Source of the DNA: JAAYCB01 sp012744395
Lineage (GTDB): Bacteria; Planctomycetota; Planctomycetia; Pirellulales; Thermoguttaceae
Assembly (NCBI GenBank): GCA_028703175.1
Contig: JAQVNJ010000185.1
Span: 1 to 8,143, forward strand
Length of the DNA stretch: 8,143 bases
Direction of reading: 5' to 3'
This document shows positions 5,242 through 8,143 of the stretch, in pieces. Both the position numbers and the translations under genes were made by a program. The notes under the pieces are model-generated. The model saw only the letters and a program-made list of their open reading frames with translations. It searched no databases and had not been told where the DNA came from. Numbering within the stretch: position 1 is the stretch's first letter; every line of letters starts with the position of its first letter.

Positions 5242-7493
5242 GCCGGCAAGTCATCGAAGCGCGGCAGCTGACGAGGCATTTCGACAATCTGACGGCCGTC
5301 CAGGATGTCTCCTTCGAGGTCGAGCGGGCGGCGATTTTCGGCCTCCTCGGGCCCAACGGCAGCGGCAAGTCGACGATCATCCGCATGCTCTGCGGTGTGC
5401 TGCCCCCCTCCGGGGGCGAGGCCTCGGTGCTCGGCTTCGACGTGCGAACCGAGGCCGAGCAGATCAAGCGGCGGATCGGCTACATGTCGCAGAAATTCAG
5501 CCTCTACCCCGATCTCTCCGTGCGCGAGAATCTGGAGTTCTACGGGCGGGTCTACGGGCTTGTGGAGTCGCGGCTGGAAGCGCGGATCGCCGACGTTCTC
5601 GAACTGACGGCGATCGGCAACCGCGTCGATCAGCCCGCCGGCACGCTCTCCGGCGGCTGGAAGCAGCGGCTCGCCCTGGGCTGCGCCCTGATCCACGAGC
5701 CGAAGGTCGTGTTTCTCGACGAACCGACCGCGGGCATCGACCCGGTGGCACGGCGGCAGCTTTGGGACCTGCTGTTTGAGCTTTCCGGCCGGGGCGTGAC
5801 CCTGTTCGTCACCACGCACTACATGGACGAGGCCGAACGCTGTAGCAGCGTGGGCTACATCTATCTCGCCAGGCTGCTCGTGCTGGGAGACACCGACGAA
5901 TTGAAGCACCTGCCCGAGGTGACCCCGCCGGGCGCCCGGCGGCTGGAGCTGCTGGTCCGCCGGCCGGCGGAAGGGCTGCGGCGTCTGCGGGCGCTCGACG
6001 GCGTGCTCGACGCCACGCTGTTCGGCGACACGATCCACGTCCTGGTCGCCGAAGAGGTCAGCGAAGCTTCGCTCGTCGAGCAGTTGGGAGTCGATCCGCA
6101 CGAAGCGGAGACGCGCCCGATCGCACCGACCTTGGAAGACGTGTTCGTGACGCTCACCGGCGCGGCCGATCGGCGGCGGCTGGCCGGAGAGCCGACCGTG
6201 CCGACCCTGCGTTTGGATCAGCCAGGCCGCGCGGCGGACCCCGCGGTGCGGGACGCCGAGCCGCGCACAACAGACGATGCCCCCGCGCCCTTGCGGCAGG
6301 CGGAGGCCACACGGGAGGGCCGCCAGACGACGCTCACCGGCAGGTCCACCGACGGCTTCACGGCGATCTGCCTCAAGGAGTTCTCGCACATCCGCCGGCA
6401 GCCGGTGACGCTGTTCTTCCTGCTCGTGGTGCCGGTGATCCAGACGCTGATCTTCGGCTACGCGATCGACACCCAGATCGAGCACATCCCCACGGTCGTT
6501 TACAACCTCGATGGCCGGCGCTATTCGCGGTACCTGGTCGACGCGATGGTGAACACGCGGAAGTTCGAGGTCTGCGCCTCCGTCCAGGACGAAGAGTCGT
6601 TCCGGCGGGCGATGACTTCGGGCCGGGCCAAGGTGGGGGTGAAGATTCCACCGGACTACAGCGATCGGATCGTCCGCGGCAAGCAGGTTCAAGTGCAGGT
6701 GCTGATCGACGGCAGCGATTCCCAGGTGGCCACCACGGCCCTGAACGCGGCGAACCTGCTGGGTGTGAGCATGTCGGTGAGGATCGCCAAGACGGCGGCC
6801 GAAACGGCGCACGGCGGACCCTCGCGCGATCCGACCGGCCGGCCCGCCCTGCCGATCGAGATGCGGCCGCGGTTGCTCTACAACCCCGACCTGGAAAGCT
6901 CCCGCTTCTTCGTGCCCGGCCTGGTGGGAATCATCCTCCAGCTGGTCACGCTCTTCCTGACCTCGTTTGCGATCGTCGGCGAGCGGGAGCGGGGCACGCT
7001 GGAGCAACTGTTCGTGACGCCGGTCGGCCGGGCGGGGCTGATGTTCGGCAAATTGACGCCCTACGCCGTGCTTGGCCTGGTGGCGACGCTGATCGTCCTG
7101 TCGGTGATGGTCTACATCTTCGGAGTCCCGGTCCACGGCTCGATCCTGCTGCTCTTGGCCCTGGCGTCGCTGTTCGTCGTCTGTTCGCTCGGACTCGGGC
7201 TGCTCGTTTCAACGCTGGCCAAGACGCAGGTCGCGGCGCTGATGTTCGCCTTCATGATCATGCTCCCCTCGGTGTTGCTCTCCGGCTTCGTGTTTCCGCG
7301 CTCGGAAATGCCCCAGGTGATCTACTTCCTCACGTTTGCGATCCCCGCGACCTATTTCATCGAGATCCTCCGCGGCGTGGTCCTCCGCGGCAGCGATTTT
7401 CTGGACCTGATCCCCTCGGTCGCGGGGCTGGGCATCTGCTGCGTCGTGATTCTCTTTCTGAGCATCTTCCGCTTCCGCAAGCAGCTTGATTGA
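5238..7493 (+). CDS. Fused ABC exporter: ATPase plus ABC-2 permease
   Basis: A 751-residue protein that joins two normally separate subunits. Residues 5-305 form the ATPase: Walker A GPNGSGKST (38-46), Q-loop Q85, signature LSGGWKQRLALG (137-148), Walker B VVFLDEP (157-163), D-loop AGID (165-168) and H-loop H194. All catalytic residues are intact. Residues about 306-372 form a polar Ala/Pro/Arg/Asp-rich linker. Residues about 373-750 form an ABC-2 permease like YbhS/YhhJ: one membrane helix (388-408), a large extracytoplasmic part (about 411-556), then five or so helices (about 558-580, 605-628, 636-658, 664-685, 728-745), including the conserved GERERGTLEQLFVTPV. One permease half per chain implies a homodimer. 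The start is GTG 5238, overlapping the preceding TGA by 4 nt; the frame is also open upstream, but only inside the adaptor gene. Exported substrate is not indicated. Confidence 0.93.
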   Translation: MSRQVIEARQLTRHFDNLTAVQDVSFEVERAAIFGLLGPNGSGKSTIIRMLCGVLPPSGGEASVLGFDVRTEAEQIKRRIGYMSQKFSLYPDLSVRENLEFYGRVYGLVESRLEARIADVLELTAIGNRVDQPAGTLSGGWKQRLALGCALIHEPKVVFLDEPTAGIDPVARRQLWDLLFELSGRGVTLFVTTHYMDEAERCSSVGYIYLARLLVLGDTDELKHLPEVTPPGARRLELLVRRPAEGLRRLRALDGVLDATLFGDTIHVLVAEEVSEASLVEQLGVDPHEAETRPIAPTLEDVFVTLTGAADRRRLAGEPTVPTLRLDQPGRAADPAVRDAEPRTTDDAPAPLRQAEATREGRQTTLTGRSTDGFTAICLKEFSHIRRQPVTLFFLLVVPVIQTLIFGYAIDTQIEHIPTVVYNLDGRRYSRYLVDAMVNTRKFEVCASVQDEESFRRAMTSGRAKVGVKIPPDYSDRIVRGKQVQVQVLIDGSDSQVATTALNAANLLGVSMSVRIAKTAAETAHGGPSRDPTGRPALPIEMRPRLLYNPDLESSRFFVPGLVGIILQLVTLFLTSFAIVGERERGTLEQLFVTPVGRAGLMFGKLTPYAVLGLVATLIVLSVMVYIFGVPVHGSILLLLALASLFVVCSLGLGLLVSTLAKTQVAALMFAFMIMLPSVLLSGFVFPRSEMPQVIYFLTFAIPATYFIEILRGVVLRGSDFLDLIPSVAGLGICCVVILFLSIFRFRKQLD

Positions 7494-7494
7494 G

Positions 7495-7564
7495 CAGGGG
7501 GCAGGGGGCAGCGGTCAGCAGTCAGCAGTCAGCAGTCAGCGGTTGGTGGTTGGTGGTTGGTGGT
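7495..7564. repeat. Heptamer tandem array, ten units in register
   Basis: Ten consecutive 7-nt units: CAGGGGG twice, CAGCGGT, CAGCAGT three times, CAGCGGT, TGGTGGT three times. The register never slips, although the unit changes along the array. It begins one base after the last codon of the ABC exporter. Heptanucleotide short tandem repeats of this style are known from cyanobacteria; I believe planctomycete genomes carry similar ones. The function is unknown. Confidence 0.9.
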
Positions 7565-7695
7565 CAGAGCGAGTGAGACTTTCGAGTCCACGTGCCCAGG
7601 GTGAGCGTGAGCGTCGCTTACCTCGGGCTTGGTTGTTGCACGTCGCTGGCGACTAGTGGGACTGGTCTCTTGCTCTTCTCGGCTGCTCGGCCGCC

Positions 7696-8038
7696 TCACT
7701 CCAACCGCTCGCCGCGAATCGTCAGCGTGGCGTGGCGGATTTGCCGATTGCGATCGTCATAGAGCAAATACACCGTGAGCCAGCGCGTCACGAGCGGGTG
7801 GTGGCTCGGCAGCGTGTCGATGCCGCCCTCCAATACGAGCCCGCGGCCGCCGGCGGCCAGGCCCAGCGGCTTCAGTTTCACCTTCTCCAGCGGCGGCACG
7901 GCTCGGTATTCCTCCATCTGCGGGAGCGACCAGCGCGAGAGGGCTCGGGCAGAACTTCGCATTCCTCGGCCTTGGGCAGGCATTGTGCGAACCACTCGAT
8001 GACCCAGCCGAAACCGTCGTCATCGTGTTTTGGTTCAG
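7696..8038 (-). pseudogene. Frameshifted remnant of an unidentified gene
   Basis: Two protein-like stretches lie head to tail in different minus-strand frames. From about 8038 to 7948 the frame reads EPKHDDDGFGWVIEWFAQCL, then PKAEECEVLPEPSR, rich in features of folded protein. It then becomes Arg-rich nonsense. In the neighbouring frame, from about 7945, the sequence continues LSRWSLPQMEEYRAVPPLEK, VKLKPLGLAAGGRGLVLEGG, and ends with LLYDDRNRQIRHATLTIRGERLE and a TGA at 7696-7698. Joining the two gives about 115 residues of plausible C-terminus. An indel near 7940-7955 would explain the break. A stop in the first frame at about 8067-8069 closes it upstream, and no start codon with a ribosome site is seen. 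The family is not recognised. A sequencing error is possible, but the upstream truncation suggests a true remnant. Confidence 0.5.
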
Positions 8039-8104
8039 CGCAACGTTGAGTTTGGGCGTGCTGGAGTTAGCGAGTTGAGAGTGGACTAAAGGCAGTGTCT
8101 TCTG

Positions 8105-8126
8105 GACTGGGGGACCAGTCCCCCAG
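8105..8126. repeat. Strong hairpin with two alternative pairings
   Basis: CTGGGGGA (8107-8114) pairs perfectly with TCCCCCAG (8119-8126) around CCAG. Alternatively GACTGG (8105-8110) pairs with CCAGTC (8115-8120) around GGGA. The two folds exclude each other. No T-run follows. The core GACCAGTCCC (8113-8122) recurs inverted as GGGACTGGTC at 7658-7667, on the far side of the gene remnant. It is probably a dispersed intergenic repeat. Confidence 0.6.
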
Positions 8127-8143
8127 ACCCCCTGAGGTTTATC

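Larger units (their letters stand above)
7494..8143. other. Repeat-rich region with a broken gene
   Basis: No intact gene is seen in these 650 nt. The region starts one base after the exporter stop with the heptamer array. From 7565 to 7695 I see only short inverted repeats (such as GTCGC-TG-GCGAC at 7642-7653) and no T-run terminator for the operon. The minus-strand remnant follows, then about 60 nt without features, then the hairpin at 8105-8126. Confidence 0.55.

Noticed and set aside
4587..7136. Antisense open frame of about 850 codons opposite the export operon
   Set aside because: It spans two well-defined genes on the other strand and yields His/Arg/Asp-rich sequence without domains; its openness follows from third-position GC in the real genes.

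Overview
This is an 8.1 kb piece of a GC-rich bacterial chromosome. The likely source is a planctomycete (Pirellulales-like). The reasons are a PEP-CTERM exported protein, a Tat-exported TIM-barrel protein of a type common in that phylum, an LRR remnant with planctomycete-style repeats, and loose intergenic DNA rich in short tandem repeats. No rRNA or marker gene is present, so the phylum is an inference.

Layout, left to right. (1) 154-831, minus: a NarL/LuxR-type response regulator with intact phosphorylation residues, a good Shine-Dalgarno and a convincing sigma70-like promoter (878-905). No histidine kinase is in the window. (2) 832-1195: divergent intergenic region with two abutting hairpins and a T5 run. 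(3) 1196-2302, plus: an exported beta-propeller-like protein with an N-terminal signal peptide and a C-terminal VPEP-TM sorting signal, visibly less GC-rich than the rest. (4) 2303-2678: no intact gene, but 2341-2541 encodes the C-terminal end of a leucine-rich-repeat protein, apparently a remnant. (5) 2679-3656, minus: a Tat-signal TIM-barrel protein related to aldo/keto reductases but without their catalytic residues. (6) 3657-4110: intergenic, with a 14-bp tandem repeat and a short 7-bp-phased stretch. (7) 4111-7493, plus: a two-gene export operon, made of a HlyD/YbhG-type membrane fusion protein and a single-polypeptide ABC exporter (ATPase fused to an ABC-2 permease), overlapping by 4 nt. 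(8) 7494-8143: ten heptamers in strict register, then a frameshifted gene remnant on the minus strand (7696 to about 8038), then a strong hairpin at the window edge.

The operon is the clearest functional unit. The ABC protein would dimerise in the inner membrane and the fusion protein would carry substrate across the periplasm; no outer-membrane channel and no substrate clue are present. The other genes look independent of it and of each other. The main non-textbook signal is the recurrence of 7- and 14-bp periodicity in three or four intergenic sites, together with two broken genes. This suggests repeat-driven remodelling of the spacers. I did not find a convincing new defence or mobile system.
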